Made by a program: the position numbers and the translations under genes
Shown here: positions 22,218 through 34,624 of the stretch, in pieces
Layout of the letters: the number at the start of each line of letters is the position of its first letter
How positions within the stretch are numbered: the stretch's first letter is position 1
DNA from: Oscheius dolichura
Taxonomy: Eukaryota; Nematoda; Chromadorea; Rhabditida; Rhabditidae
Assembly: GCA_932521035.1 (NCBI GenBank)
Contig: OW051495.1
Location: forward strand, 9,796,001-9,860,000
Direction: 5' to 3'
DNA length: 64,000 bases
Notes under the pieces: generated by a model
What the model saw: the letters and a program-made list of their open reading frames with translations, nothing else
Databases searched by the model: none
What the model was told of the DNA's origin: nothing

Positions 22218-23788
22218 TTAGACTCGTTCGAAGAGAATGGCAATGCCCTGGCCGCCGCCAATGCAAGCGGAACCGAGACCATAGCGAGCACCTCGTCGTC
22301 TGGAAGGAGAAGAGAGAGGTGGATAGTGGACGGGGAAGGACTCACTTCAGTTCATAAGCAAGATGAGCAGATATCCTAGTACCCGAAGCGGCCAACGGGT
22401 GTCCCAAGGCGATGGCTCCGCCGTTAACGTTGTAGCGATCCTTCTCGATCTTCAGTTCCCGTTGAACAGCTACTGCTTGAGCGGCAAAGGCCTCGTTTAC
22501 CTAATTCACAACATTCAGTAAGATTTCTAAAAAATGGGGTAAACCTCAACGATGTCAACATCCTTGAGTTCGACATTAGCCTTCTTGCAAGCTCCTCGGA
22601 TAGCGGAAACTGGCCCAATTCCCATAATATTAGGGTCACATCCAACAATGTGGTAGCTAACAATCCGGGCTAGTGGATTGAGTTTGTGTTGTTTGACAGC
22701 ATCCTCACTGGCTAAGACTACAGTAGCTGCACCGTCGCAGACTCCCTAAAATCGCTTTGTAACCCGATAAATTCCTAAAAATGGAAAAGAAGAAAAAGTA
22801 GGCAAAGGCATACCGAAGCATTTCCAGCGGTGACGAGACCATCTTTTTGAAAGACTGGCTTCAATGAGGACAATTGTTCGATTGTCGTCTCTCGTGGATG
22901 TTCATCTTTTTGGAACTGGGCTGGTCCTTTGCGGGTGTTCACTGTGATGGGCACAATCTCGTTGTCGAAATAGCCACCATTCGTAGCTGAAAGACCCCAA
23001 AATTTCTGTACAATTGGGTAAAAACTTGCCTAATCTCGCTCTAGTCTGACTGCTCAATGCGTATTCGTCCACCTCTGCTCTTGTCACCTTATACATGGCT
23101 CCCAGCTTCTCGGCCGTTATTCCCATCGGTGTTTTGATGTGCTGGTCAGTCAATCCTTGCCACAGGCTGTCTTCAAACTAAAAAGAAGACGAAAAATAAA
23201 ATAAAATAAAGGGAAAGGTATACCTGGTATTTTCCACCTAGTGCCGTACCAAAGCGCACGTTTCTCACGACGAAGGGCGCCTGGCTCATACTTTCTGTAC
23301 CTCCAGCTATAACAACGTCAGATTCTCCCACAAGAATTTGCTGAAAAGGCAGGAAAATAATCAGAAAATAGGAATAAAACATACGTGAACTCCGTCTATA
23401 ATACTTTGAAAGCCAGAACCACACAGACGATTGATCGTCACAGCGGGAACGGTTGCTGGAAGGCCGATTCTAAGTCCTACATGCCTGGAAATGTATGCAG
23501 CGTCTGACGAGGATTGGATACAATTTCCTAAAAAAGATAACCTTGAAGATGAATAAAATTGGTAACCTACCGAGGACAACATGATCGACATTCTGAGGAT
23601 TAATCGAAGCCTGAGCTAGCGCAGCTTTGGACGCGTGTTCAGCAAGATCCGTAGCTGTGAATCCCTTCAAACTTCCTCCAAATGTTCCAAAAGCTGTACG
23701 CTTAGCGCCAACGACGAAGATGTTGGCTGGAGCGACGAGCATAATAACACGGGTAACAAGGGTAAAAGTCACCTGCTTTTGTTGACAT
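22218..23788 (-). CDS. Acetyl-CoA acyltransferase / 3-ketoacyl-CoA thiolase
   Basis: Thiolase that cleaves 3-ketoacyl-CoA (or joins acetyl-CoA) in lipid metabolism. The nucleophilic Cys lies in [10 protein letters not shown], the second-site His in [16 protein letters not shown], and the third-site Cys in [10 protein letters not shown]. Other thiolase blocks: [11 protein letters not shown] at the N-terminus, [28 protein letters not shown]. End is FERV plus stop. The start was placed at 23786-23788 (MSTKA then a 46-nt intron then [11 protein letters not shown]); a start at ATG 23742 would read part of that intron. Overall resembles ACAA2-type mitochondrial thiolase. About eight short introns. 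Confidence 0.9.
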
Positions 23789-23871
23789 TGATACCGTCCT
23801 GAAGTAAGTAGGCTAAGGAAAACTGGTATAGGAAAGGGGGCAAGAGGACTTTAGACCCGCCTTTGTTTTTT

Positions 23872-24602
23872 CTATGGATTGACAGCGAGACGCAGATTTT
23901 CTTTAAAGCGAACGCACGGCTAAACGGCGGACAGCTAATCGATGAGCTTATCAACCTTTCTTTCCCTTTCTACCTTTCTTTCTCTCCTTTCTTAAACATG
24001 GCCCATTATTTGTATTAACAATTTCAGGCTTCATACATATGCCTCTTAATTTTTGAAGATTTCCGATGGAAGAACAGTTCCTTGATTGACCCATCTTCTA
24101 CGAACAATAAAATCTGAGGATAGATACATGGTAGATCAAATTGCGATTGATTTTGTATACAATTTTCTCTTTAGGGCCCTCCGACGGAACGAGAAAGGTA
24201 AAGTACTCCGATGGGCACAAACAGAAGATTACCAATATTGTAAAGCAGTATGGCTGCCTACGAAGCTTACCTAAATGGGATCGAACAGGTAGACTTTCCT
24301 CAATTAGATTCACCCAAACCTTCAGCACATGTAGACTATTTCCATGCGAACCCAGATGGAGGTCAACATAGATCGGGAATTGAAGTGCTACTTTGTCGCA
24401 TCAAGTCAGAAAATGACAGGTTGTGTCGATTACTTCCCCGCGGATGCCGCCGAGGTATATCAAAAATGTTTTTAAAATGTTTAAAAAATTGCAGCCTACA
24501 AGACGGATTCCTATACTATAGAACCGATTACAAGATCCGTGTCAAAGGTCAAAGCAGGAAGCACATTACATAATACACAGCCTAACACACTCGCCTGATC
24601 CC
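23872..24602 (+). other. X locus, copy A (unnamed duplicated gene-like unit)
   Basis: First of four plus-strand units sharing a 5' block: GCTAAACGGCGGACAG, then about 100 bp on AGGCTTCATACATATGCCTC (near 24,026-24,045). Downstream an open frame starts at 24,250 (MAAYEAYLNGIEQVDF), with an intron at about 24,455-24,493 and a stop near 24,602. No family recognised. All three frames are partly open here, so the true frame is uncertain. GAGCTTATCA near 23,943 is a possible GATA site. Confidence 0.4.
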
Positions 24603-24759
24603 GCGTGGCTCAAGAATATGTTGAATCATTGTCACAACACGCTGTAGAAGGATACAATAAACATTGTAATATTATCTGTATCTCGCTCCCTCTTCTCTTC
24701 TACTTTTTCTAGGACTCTAGAGTCGGGTTATAACAAATAGATCATTAGATTCTTTTTCT

Positions 24760-25720
24760 TTCGATGACAGCTAGGCCCAGATTTTCATTACAGCGAAAGA
24801 ACGGCTAAGTGGCGGACAGAAAATCGATGAGTTGGTTATCAGTGTTCCTTGTTCCCTCTTTCTGTCTCGTTTTTAATTTAGTTCCTCTTGTTTTTCATTA
24901 ACTTAAATGTTCCAGGCTTCATATATATGCCTCTTGATTATGGAAATATAACTGGTGGGAACATCTGATGTTTTGCCAACAGTTATAATAGCGCTTGCCA
25001 GCTGTGCCCTCCGATTCACCTCCGAAGTGAAATCTTATTCTAGCAGGACCTGAATTCACCCCAAATAGTGGCGCATAAGAGGGGAACTACTCTCGTCGTA
25101 ATGGACTGGGCACAAAAGTGCCTGCTCCGCCACATCAGGTTCCAGCCATTTAATTATCCTTTCTTCATAATCCGCTTCTAGACCGACTATTTTGAAAAAA
25201 AAGGCATATCTTTGCACATCGCACAACGACCGTCTTAGGCGGATATCTTGCCATGCATGCCTTCGTACATGTAGAGTGCAGCGACGTCCAAGACTCGATC
25301 TCCATCACTGCTATTTTTGAAACCTGCAAAATCATATACTTCGTGATACACCGGTAATTCTTTAAATGTGTAAATTAATTTCATTATTTTATAGGCTGTT
25401 ACCATTCGAGCTGGTCAGAAAACACAGGAATGCGTACATTATTAAGTCTTATGAAGTGTACGTGTAGGAAACTGAACAGGTAGACTGTTCTCAATTAGTT
25501 TTATCCAAAGCTTTAGCACTACAGCGTTATCTTGAAGGTATCCAGATCTACTCTGTACAAAATTCTTGAGATCTGTCAGGAAGGAAGAGAATTAGATACA
25601 TGATCAAGCGGTCAACTCTTTCGTTGAATACATAAGAAGCCCTTCTAAAACGACCAAGAAGAATGGAAGTTGTCTGGTTCTAAAGTGCTTACATTTGGAA
25701 ACAAGCGGCTAAATTAATTT
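24760..25720 (+). pseudogene. X locus, copy B (degenerate)
   Basis: Repeats the block of copy A (GCTAAGTGGCGGACAG at about 24,803, AGGCTTCATATATATGCCTC at about 24,914) and a diverged version of its coding part (GAACAGGTAGACT...CTCAATTAG at about 25,470). Stops in all frames make it look non-functional. A stretch near 25,255-25,340 aligns in frame with copy C (AFVHVECSDVQDSISIT versus TFVHMIGSGNQASASVS). Confidence 0.45.
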
Positions 25721-25772
25721 AATTGTAAAAAAAACATAGTTAGTAAATAGTAGGTACACTTTTTCAACTGTG

Positions 25773-26824
25773 TTAATCATAATTTGCTCCTCGGAAATAC
25801 TCTATGTGTAAGAATTCGTCAGTTTCAATTATGACTTTACAAGAAGCTCTTGGAGGGAAATGTTGAGGCAGTATCACTGTAGCAGTGAACGCATCTTCGG
25901 GACAGCAGTTTGTGGATTGCTTCAAGTTAGGATCCTCTAATAGATCCTCATGTTCAAAACCATGTTGAGCCACGCGGAAGACGAATTTATCCAGATTCGG
26001 CCAATATTCCGAGCGAATCTTCTGAAAAAGGCCGTAGAGTTTGGTTAGCCGCCTTATTCTCACATTTAGCACATATTGGATCAGAAAGTAGGGGTTGGAG
26101 CTGTCTTGCATCCGGATTTCTACTTCATGACAAGTCGAGAGGAATTTTAATGCCGCGTTTACGGCACTGGCGCTGTCTAAATCCAGACACAAATCTGCCG
26201 ACCTCTGAAATTACAAAGAATAACTTGAAAGTACCGAAAAATACCAGTTGTTTAAAATTCAACAAAGCGTCGAAGTAGTTCCCTGTCGGCTCTGTATTGT
26301 AATAGAGAGCTTTTGAAGGTTTTAGAATATCCAGCAGGGCTGCCCACTCCTCCCCAGTCCATACTGAATCCTCGATCAAGACGGTTGCACATTTAATTTT
26401 ATATGGCTTTAAGGCATCACAAAGACTTTCAAAATCCTCTCCAGTGCCTGAAAATCATGTAAAAGGTTAAGCCGACCGGCTTACTAGTGTTAACATCAAG
26501 TGAATACAGCCGGCAGCCATAGAGTACAGACGGATCGACGGGATACTTCACTGTTCTATTACGAAGTGCCAGATAATCTATCTCCCAAGCGTCTGAGTCG
26601 TCGTCATATGATACTCCAAAAGATTCGCTGACATAGATGTTTCGACTCTTGTGTGGAGTGGCTTTATTTATGGTTTTGCAGGTCTGCAGCAGATGGAAAT
26701 AACTTTTCCAATCAGCCTAGAATTTTTACAAATAATAAAAAAATAAAAAAATAAAATAAAATACCTTACTGATGATCTTCTCTCGGAGTGTAGGATGAAG
26801 GGCTAGGAGGGGGAAAGCTTCCAT
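25773..26824 (-). CDS. F-box-like family protein, copy B
   Basis: Short exon 1 (MEAFPLLALHPTLREKIISK), intron of about 47 nt, then DWKSYFHLLQTCKTI: the same split F-box-like N-terminus as the other copies. Then YGCRLYSLDV, WTGEEWAALLDILKP, FDALLNFKQL, a LDLDSASAVNAALKFLS block, and a C-terminal region with LPQHFPPRASCKVII. No frameshift seen; about 300 residues. Closest relative in the window is copy C at 28,104, and both sit tail-to-tail with X-locus copies, so the pair arose by segmental duplication. Confidence 0.72.
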
Positions 26825-27009
26825 TCTCAAACTGAGTTTATGGACTCTGATAAACAAAGCGAAGCAAAGTTTTCGCTTTCAAAACAGGCCGAAGTTGGCT
26901 TTTGGCTTATCTTCAACAAAAATTACTTGATATTCTGATTTTTGCGTAGATGTTAGAAGGAAATATAGTCAAGAAAAGTAGATGAACGCAGTAGCACTCG
27001 TTATTCCTT

Positions 27010-27965
27010 TTAAGTAAAACGCAGCTCCAAAGGAACTGCTAAATAGCGGGCGTGGGGTTGCTATCTTACACAGGCCATTGATTACACCTCGCCTCCCCCT
27101 CTTTCTGTCATTTTTCTCCTTTACTGATGAACTTTCCCTTTCATTCAATTGCATAGATCTTTAATAATTAAAATATTGCAGGCGTCATGCCTCACCTTTA
27201 TGGAAAAGTTTCCAGTGGGAGGAGATATGCGGATAGTTGAAAAGAGGAAGATGATTTTTCATCGCCGGTAGGTCCTTGAACATGTATATAAAATGGTGAC
27301 AGTTTAGATGATTTACTCAGCAACAGAGAGGAAGCTACAATCATTTGAAGGCTAGATTGGGCCCAGAAATGGCTACCACTTCGACACAAAGAAAGACAGG
27401 TCGGCATTTTGCTTTCCTTTTTTTTACTGATTGCTTGTAGAGCGACTATTTTGGCGTGTCGTGGTACATCCCTTGTGCCAACTCATTTCTGGATCAAAAA
27501 CTGGCCACACACACATTTGTTCACATGATTGGATCTGGCAACCAAGCCTCTGCATCCGTCTCATCAATGATTGAGTACTCCTTGAAGGGCGTTCATTCTT
27601 CGCTCTGACAAACACTGCAGGTAACTCAGACATGTTTCTTTTTAATTTTATTACTTTGTAGGTTGCTATCACAGCAGATGTGGCTTGTTGCGAGGCACAA
27701 AGCGGAAAATCCACATGCGACAGGGTGGCAAGCCATGTGAAGCGACAGGTCTGAGGCCAGCTGGACTCTGGAATGAACGCTGACACTCCTGAATCCTTCT
27801 TCGAGGGAACAACTCAATCGAGCGGATCAAATGGCATCAGCTGTTACCTGCGCAACGTAAAAAAATAGAAAGACGTAAGGCTGAGCTGAAACTGAATACA
27901 ATGAGTTCAGATAAAGGACCAAAGTTTGTGTTCCCGGCCTTCCCTTACTTCAATGAGAAATAAAT
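27010..27965 (+). other. X locus, copy C (possible gene)
   Basis: Carries the X 5' block (GCTAAATAGCGGGCG near 27,038; GGCGTCATGCCTC at 27,181) and a TATA-like GTATATAAAATGG at 27,286. A likely start is ATG at 27,368 (MATTSTQRKT) followed by an intron ending TTGTAG at about 27,440. One frame then gives SDYFGVSWYIPCANS and THTFVHMIGSGNQASASVSS; another gives a Cys-containing end (TAGCYHSRCGLLRG). I could not join them without a stop unless a 30-nt intron is assumed. Poly(A)-type AATAAA near 27,959. Function unknown. Confidence 0.4.
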
Positions 27966-28103
27966 GATAAATAAATCTGTATGTTTTATTGCCTTCTTTG
28001 TTAGCATGGAAACAAAACAATAACAATTGTAGGATTCCATAAAATAGAATTTACTGAAAGAGTTAGGTAATAATACAGACAATTGAAGCTGGTTGTGATC
28101 CTG

Positions 28104-29157
28104 CTAGTTGGTACCTCGGGTATAACGGATGTTTACAAATCTACGCCTATCAACTATGACTTTGCACGAAGACTCTTTCGGAAAATGCTGAGGAAGTGCC
28201 ATCGTAGCGGTGAACTTGTCTTCTAGATTGCCGAGTTCATGCTTTAAATTCGGATCTTCTAACAGTTCTTTGTGCTCAAAGTTGTGCTGGGCTATGCGGA
28301 AGAGAAACTTATTTAGATTTGGCAAATATTCCGAGCGGACTTTCTGACAAAGGCTAACGTGTTTTTCTGCCCGTTTTCTCATTACCTGTAGGACATAATG
28401 AATCAGAAAATAGGGATTTGAGCTATCTTGTATGTGAATTTCCAGATCTTCGCAGATGGAACGAAATTTTAGGGCGATATTAACAGCACTTGCACTATCC
28501 AAATCCAGATACAAATCTGCTGATTTCTAAAATTACAAAGAAAATAATGAAGGAAATAAAGAAAACATACGAGCTGCCCAAGTTTGAGTAGAGCTTCAAA
28601 ATAGGCTATGTCACCTTCTGTGTTGTAGTAATTGATTCTTGTCGGTTTTAGAATAGCCAACAATTTCATCCAATCCTCGCCCGTCCAAAGAGAATTTTCC
28701 AACATCACTTTTTCACAGGTTATTCGATTTGTCTTCAAGATATAGCGAAGATAGCTATAATCCACTATGTCTCCTGCAATTCTAGTTCCGAGAAAGAAGA
28801 AGCGACGCGACTGACCAGTACTGATTATGTCAAAGGAACGTAGCCGACATCCGTAGAGGGTAGACGCCTTGACGGGATACTTGACTGCTCTACTATTTAA
28901 TGATAGATAGGTTCTTTCCCAGTCGCATTGGTTCTCTTCATACTTCCCTCCAAAATCCTCATCAATTTGGATAGTATGATTCCGGCTCTTTTGTATGGCA
29001 TTTTTCATAGCTCGACATGTTTGCTGCAGATGAAAGTAGCTTCTCCACTGGGTCTGGAATGTTTACAAATAAAAACATAGTAAAGTAAATTAAATACCTT
29101 CCTGATAATCTTTTCTTGAAGGATGGGATGAAGGGTGAGCACAGGGAAACCTTCCAT
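28104..29157 (-). CDS. F-box-like family protein, copy C
   Basis: MEGFPVLTLHPILQEKIIRK, intron, then WRSYFHLQQTCRAM. Later YGCRLRSFDI, a 40-nt-class intron after STG, WTGEDWMKLLAILKP, FEALLKLGQL, LDLDSASAVNIALKF, and the family end LPQHFPKESSCKVIV. The frame is open throughout. Strongly similar to copy B along its full length, unlike the more distant copies A, D, E and F, so this is the youngest pair. Confidence 0.72.
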
Positions 29158-29269
29158 TTCTGTCGAGGAAGACGAAATAAATATAAAGAGACAAACGGAC
29201 CTCCAAGTTTTCGCTTTCGAAACCAACCGAAGTTTGCTTTGACTTTTCTTTTCTCTCGAAACCGATGTT

Positions 29270-29945
29270 CTAGAGAAAAACAAGAGTAGCTAATTTTTCT
29301 AGGCTACGAAAAGCTAGCACAATAACGACTAAACGGCAAGCACGATCTAATTGAGTTGTTTACATTTCTTTCTTTCCCTCCTTTCTTTAATTTTTTAGAG
29401 AGGCAGTTTATCTTTTTTTACACACAAATACTTAAAATTTTCCAGGCTTCATACATAATGCCTCATCTCTTTTCCCAAAACTTCTGTTTGATTGGATGGA
29501 AGCAAAAGGAGGTTTGAACCGTAGTTCTTTCCAACGTCTTCCTTCCCTTTTTCAGTTGGTTTCCGATGGTAAACTTGTCAAGTTATATTATTCTGGAGTG
29601 TGTTCTAGAGAATAAACTCGTCTGCTGAGAATAAGGCCCTCTTTAAAGAGGATGCTCATTCCTGCCTGTCCGTAGACCAGGAAAACAATGCTACCCAATC
29701 CGTTCTTGTAGAGGTAGTAAGTTCATCAAAATGTTCAGTCAGCAAACGTTTTAAGAAATATTTCTATAGCACATGGAATGGAAACATGGTACGGTTGTGG
29801 ATATGGGGGACTATCTAGTGCCAATATAAACCTGAGGTCTTATCGAGGAGACAGACAATATCGAAACTTTTGCGGATATATAATGTGCTTGAAGGAAACG
29901 TCAACCCGTTCTGTGACAAGTAAATAAATAGGAAAACAAGTTACA
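29270..29945 (+). other. X locus, copy D (gene-like unit)
   Basis: 5' block again present (GACTAAACGGCAAGCACGATC at about 29,328; TCCAGGCTTCATACATAATG near 29,441). Open stretches downstream include KEDAHSCLSVDQENNA and, after a possible intron ending at about 29,770, WYGCGYGGLSSANINL to a stop near 29,927. Joins are uncertain and no family is recognised. Confidence 0.35.
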
Positions 29946-30201
29946 TTGCCTTTTTTTTGTTCTAACTGCAAAACGATAAGATACCAACAGTAAAATCCCT
30001 TCGGAGACATATCTCACAAGAAAGCCGATATCTCTACGTCCTACTATCCAGAGGGGGCCTGCTCAATTTTGCGGAGGCCGGATTGTTTTTACACAGACAC
30101 TACCGTTGACGAAATGACATATTATGATGATTCTGCATCTGTTCCTTCGTGGCAAATTAAAAGCAGGGGAAAGCATCCTGCTCAACTTGACTTTAGTCTT
30201 A

Positions 30202-30770
30202 TCACCGTTCTGTAAAAAGCTTGATGGTTTTCATACCAATGAAACCACTATAAAAGTCTACTTTGTGCTCTGAGACCTGAACATTGGCGTTTACCACGTT
30301 CTCGGTCTGGCGTACTCGCAGAAAATTATATTGTTGATCTCGTTCACACAGAGTAATATGTTCCAGGAGTTGCCTTACATATCTTTGACTTCCTAGTGGT
30401 TCGAATTCTAGCCTTTTTTTTGTTCTGTACACTAACAAAAGTCTCGTGTATTTAAAATTAGACGGTTTTTTCTACTCATTTTCTGGTCTGGTGCGTCTTC
30501 TTTCGGCAATAGTCGACTTTGACGCTTTCAACATTTGAACTTCTCGGCAGTTGGGATCCGAGTGTACGGAAAAGTTCATTCCTGATGGATGGTTCAGTCA
30601 TTGTCTTTTGGAGAGCGCCCTCCCTATAATCTGGAAAGGTACTTCGCTAATCCTTATGTGCCAGTGGTCGTCTACTCGTTCATGAATGTACTCCCGGAGT
30701 TCGACCCTTATTAGACTTCTTGGCTTGGGCCACCTTGTCTTTATATCGGGAATCATTTTTGCGCCGCAAT
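30202..30770 (-). pseudogene. Unassigned minus-strand gene fragment
   Basis: Three open stretches in changing frames: MIPDIKTRWPKPRSLIRVEL with HWHIRISEVPFQIIGRAL, then ELFRTLGSQLPRSSNVESVK, then LLEHITLCERDQQYNFLRVR to a stop at 30,202. They lie where the duplication pattern would place another F-box-like gene, but the family motifs are not clear. A similar FLVRQ-containing piece is at 32,890-33,090. I treat it as a broken gene of unknown family. Confidence 0.35.
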
Positions 30771-31273
30771 CAGTGTGTTTTTGGCTTTGAAAGCTTCAAG
30801 AGGCTCAAAACAAGATTTGATTCGATTTTTACAGCACGTCTGTCAGTCTAATCTCAAAAATACCTCGTTTATTTCATCCGTTCTGTGTTCCGATACTTGT
30901 GAAGAATGCTCTCGTCCGACTGCTAGTCTTTGTATCATGGTAAACTTCTCGGTAGACTAGCCTGCACACAGTGAACTTATCCTGATCCTGAATAGTCAAT
31001 TAATTTTTTAACCCTGCACACTCATTCACTCCACATTCGAAGTTCGTAGAACATTGTGGCAAAGAATAGATTAAATATAGTCTTGCCAATTTACTCTCTC
31101 TTCATAATGGGAGAGAAATGATGATGTCTAACTCGTCCCTCTAACCTTTTACTCCACAACACGATCTCATTCTACACCCATTTCCTATCCAATCCCAGGT
31201 GTGTAATAGAATTACCTTTGTCTGAACTTATTATCCCCTTGCTGTGTTTTTTCACTTCATTGAGCTTTCAACC
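30771..31273. other. Intergenic region, no gene seen
   Basis: A 61-codon plus-strand frame at 30,775 has no recognisable motif. The remainder is the 5' flank of the second srx-like gene. Confidence 0.4.
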
Positions 31274-32833
31274 ATGGATTTCAGTAGCCGATTTCGCCGG
31301 GCAGTGGCTAAAAAACCAGTGATTATGTCAGCAGATCGGACGTTTGACATTTTTGCATCCATAGCAATGTTCCTGGTACGTTTATTAATAGAAAAATTAT
31401 AAAAGGACAAATATTTTAGTTAGGCTCGTCTGGCATCTTCATCAACATCTTTTTCATTGTTGATACGATTAGGAAGAAGAAGTATAATTCCGCCTACTTC
31501 CAATTTTGTAGGTGAGGCATAGTCTCATTAGGAAGACGAAGAGATAAAACGTATCATCCGAAATTGATCGGGACCAGGAAGGTCTAGAACGGTGTCTATA
31601 TTGGCTACGCTCTTCATTCCTACACCCAAGTGCCCAAAAAGCGTCGAAAGGTTTTCTTTTAACCAAGCAGACTCCCATGTAATTCGTTCTTCGTGATCTC
31701 TTCCGCTTGTACTAAACGGGAAAACAGGACTGATCCTTGAGATATTCCCAGGGTTCACTTGTACTATCACACGGAGCTGCTATATGTTGCGTTCCTGGAA
31801 TGTCTACTCGAAAAATGGAGATCATTTTCAGGACCAGAGCAGTTGCAAACGTGGTAATGGCTGTCGTCTTTCTCATTTGGGCTGTTCCGTCCACATTTCT
31901 GTTTGTTTCAACCTTATTTTTGATTCTCTTCTATTTCCAGAGGTTATATTTATCTACCCGAATATATGAATGCAATAGCTGGCCAGTTGGCCGGCTGGGG
32001 TGCGTACATCGTTGGCCCGTTCATTCAGTTCTGTATCTCTGTGAATCGCCTAATTGCCTCGTACTTCCCCGTCTACTTTCGAACCTGGAATGGAAATAAA
32101 TTGACCTACGTAAGGGATCAAAAATACTGGAAAGCACACATCCGTTTCAGATTACAATAGCTTTGAGTATTGTGATTGGGGCGGGCTATTTCTCCTTTGG
32201 AATTGGAGGTGAGCAAGGTGGGGAAGTAAGAAAGTGGACTAGCAATAAGTTTAGGACAATGCGCGTTCCATTTCAATGTTACATTTCTCTCCTGGCTACC
32301 CGAGGAAGGAACCTGTGCGTGGGAACATGCCTACATCATATTTTATTCAATTCTGGTGCTGTTTATCGGCGCTTCAATTTTGAATCTTGCCAGCTTCCTC
32401 ATTCTAATGAAATACATGGTAAACAGTGGCTACTTCCCGATTATTCCATCCCCCTGCTTTTCAGAAATCCCATCAGTATGGCAGCAACCAACTCGAAAGA
32501 TCGCGAGAAAAAAAGAATTGGAGTCTACTGCTCCAAAACATTATACAGGATTCCTTTTTCCTGATTGATTTATTCGCGGTCACTTTCGCCATCCAGTGGT
32601 ATGATGGGATATGGTATCAGTTCTTCATGAACTCGGCCCTGTGGCTGATTCATATCAATGCTGACGGGTACGTAGGGAATGCCTGGCTGATAATCCTAGA
32701 CTATTTTAGAGCGATAATGATCCTGTCGGAAAGGAGACTTTTCAAATTGAGCCCCAGAAACAGCACACTATTTACTTCAAGAACCAATAACAACACAACG
32801 ACGAGAGAGCAAGTAAGCTCTCGGAATCCCTAG
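31274..32833 (+). CDS. Seven-transmembrane chemoreceptor, srx-like, copy 2
   Basis: MDFSSRFRRA start, first helix across an intron (FASIAMFL, then LGSSGIFINIFF), FRTRAVANVVMAVVFLIWAV (helix 2), VGPFIQFCISVNRLIAS (helix 3 with the N-R pair), ITIALSIVIGAGYFSFGIGG, LVLFIGASILNLASF, then LLLQNIIQDSFFLIDLFAV and a final helix near LWLIHINADG, followed by a charged tail. The RAxAN and QD(S)xFxID patterns are srx-type. The intron between about 31,512 and 31,832 is long (about 320 nt) and contains an 80-codon minus-strand open frame. Role: probable chemosensory receptor. Confidence 0.7.
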
Positions 32834-32879
32834 TTGTTCCCTTTCTCTTTGATTTTACGGGTACTATAAAGATTCTTCC

Positions 32880-33090
32880 ACTCGTCCATGTTGACTCAAT
32901 CGTACAATTTGTCGTCTAAATCATCTCTTCTTATAAGTAAATGCTCCAGGATCAGAATACCCTCCTCGTAGTTGTAGGTCTCTTTGAGTGAATAGATAGT
33001 AACCGGTTTGTCTTGTCTAACCAGAAAGTACCTTTTAGTGCCGCCGCCTCCCTTTAATTTAAAAATCACATGAACACCGTCAGAATTTCA
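32880..33090 (-). pseudogene. Short minus-strand coding remnant
   Basis: A frame without ATG reads KGGGGTKRYFLVRQDKPVTI, then SLKETYNYEEG, and stops near 32,910. Composition is protein-like, but the piece is bounded upstream by a stop. Possibly related to the fragment at 30,202 (both have a FL-VRQ stretch). Family unknown. Confidence 0.3.
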
Positions 33091-33174
33091 TATACATATC
33101 ACCTGTAGGGCGTAGCCTTGGAACCGTTTCCATCTACGTCTGGTTATAGTTTGCTTTCCCGAGTTTCTCGCTCC

Positions 33175-34401
33175 ATGTACTACTGTATTTCGTATGAATT
33201 TGACGGTCACCTCATTCAACATGTCTATTTCAATCTCCTTACCCTACTCGCCGTTGTTTCCCCTATCTTCTTCGTCTATACTTCTTTCTGCATAATTTAT
33301 TTATCTCCCAAAATGATGAAAACTTATCGCTGGTATTTATTAGCCCACCAAATTAGCTCAGAGCTGGTTTGTGTCTACGTAAGTTTTCTCCTTTGGGCCT
33401 AATCCGAATCCTTTTGAGCTTCACACCTTTACCCGAGTCGTAACATTTGCTCCTGCTCCCGTTTCCGGAATGACAGGATTCGCAAGATACTTCTTGCCAG
33501 CTAGCTATTTGTTGCCTGTTGGACTCTTTTTGGAACAGATCAATTTGGTCACAATCCTTGAACTGTTTGCCTATCGCTATTGGGCAGTTACAATGGAATT
33601 ACCATCCGCTCGAAAATATAATAGTTTCCATAAATTTCTAGTTTTTATTGGGTATCTTACCGCTATTACGTCCTTGCTGCTTTTGGTGTATGGCGATTAT
33701 GAGAGCTCTAATGCTACTCAGAACTTTATTACGGTAAGTAATAAGGGCAAAATAAAAGAAAGAATTACTTGTATCGGGCCTTAAATAGGGGCCATATCAT
33801 CTTCAAACTATGGAAGACCAAAAGATTCATTTCTCTGAATTATCTCATACAAGAACTTTTATTTTTCAGGACTACAGCTGCATAAAAGAATTAACTGCGT
33901 TTCCTATTGAATTATATGGCTACGATTTAGCGACAATAAAGACATATTTTTTTGTTCCGTTGGTAGTTGCTATTATTGGAGTATTCTCAATGTACACCTA
34001 TTTCGCAATTATAAATCTGCGAGTTATCAACGTTAGGTCAAAATCACCGCAGCTGCGCCGACTTCATCGAAATTACATAGTCCAAATTATTTGCCAGGCA
34101 CTTCTTCCGCTGTTTGTTCTATTCTTCCCTATGATGTGTTTAGCAGTAATATTATATCAAGAGATCTGGGGTCACATGTGTAAGTACAGCCTTCTATAAT
34201 GGTAACGGGGTGATTTCAGTTCTCGTCAATTTAATGGTCCTGTCCTTCTCGACTTTCAGTATGATTGATTCAACAATTTTAATAGCCATGAACAAGACGT
34301 ACCATATCTGGCTCATTCGAAAACTACGTGATTATGTCAAGGAACACAGCCCTACTGTTGTTAGCTTACCCAGACACCGGAACCAACCAGGCCCCAGATA
34401 A
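33175..34401 (+). CDS. Seven-transmembrane chemoreceptor, srh-like, divergent
   Basis: Start MYYCISYEFDGH chosen by likeness to the MI(N/E/A)CPxFD starts of the other srh genes. Then helix 1, LSPKMMKTYRWYLLAHQ (the srh loop), a short intron, GFARYFLPAS, a helix-3 region ending FAYRYW, further helices, and the C-terminal block HRNYIVQIICQALLPLF followed, after an intron, by the last helix and NKTYHIWLIRKLR. It is the closest intact relative of the broken gene at 1501 (GYAKYF versus GFARYF). Three or four introns. Confidence 0.75.
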
Positions 34402-34624
34402 ACGACGTTTTTCTTTTGTGTTTTGTAAGATGCACATCTTGTATTGTTTCTTATTGTGAAAACTATAAAATGTGCGCGTTCATGTACGCGTTCGTTCTTT
34501 ATATGCCATTTGAACCAGCTGTTAAACCTTTTCCTTAAAATGGGCGATTTCTCTGATACCTGCTGATTACCTAGCAACGCTCGCTTGACCATGAAACCAG
34601 GTGTGTTCATTCGCCTTTCCATTT

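Noticed and set aside
30390-30425. tRNA B-box-like GGTTCGAATTC
   Set aside because: No A box upstream and the sequence lies in a coding-like minus frame.
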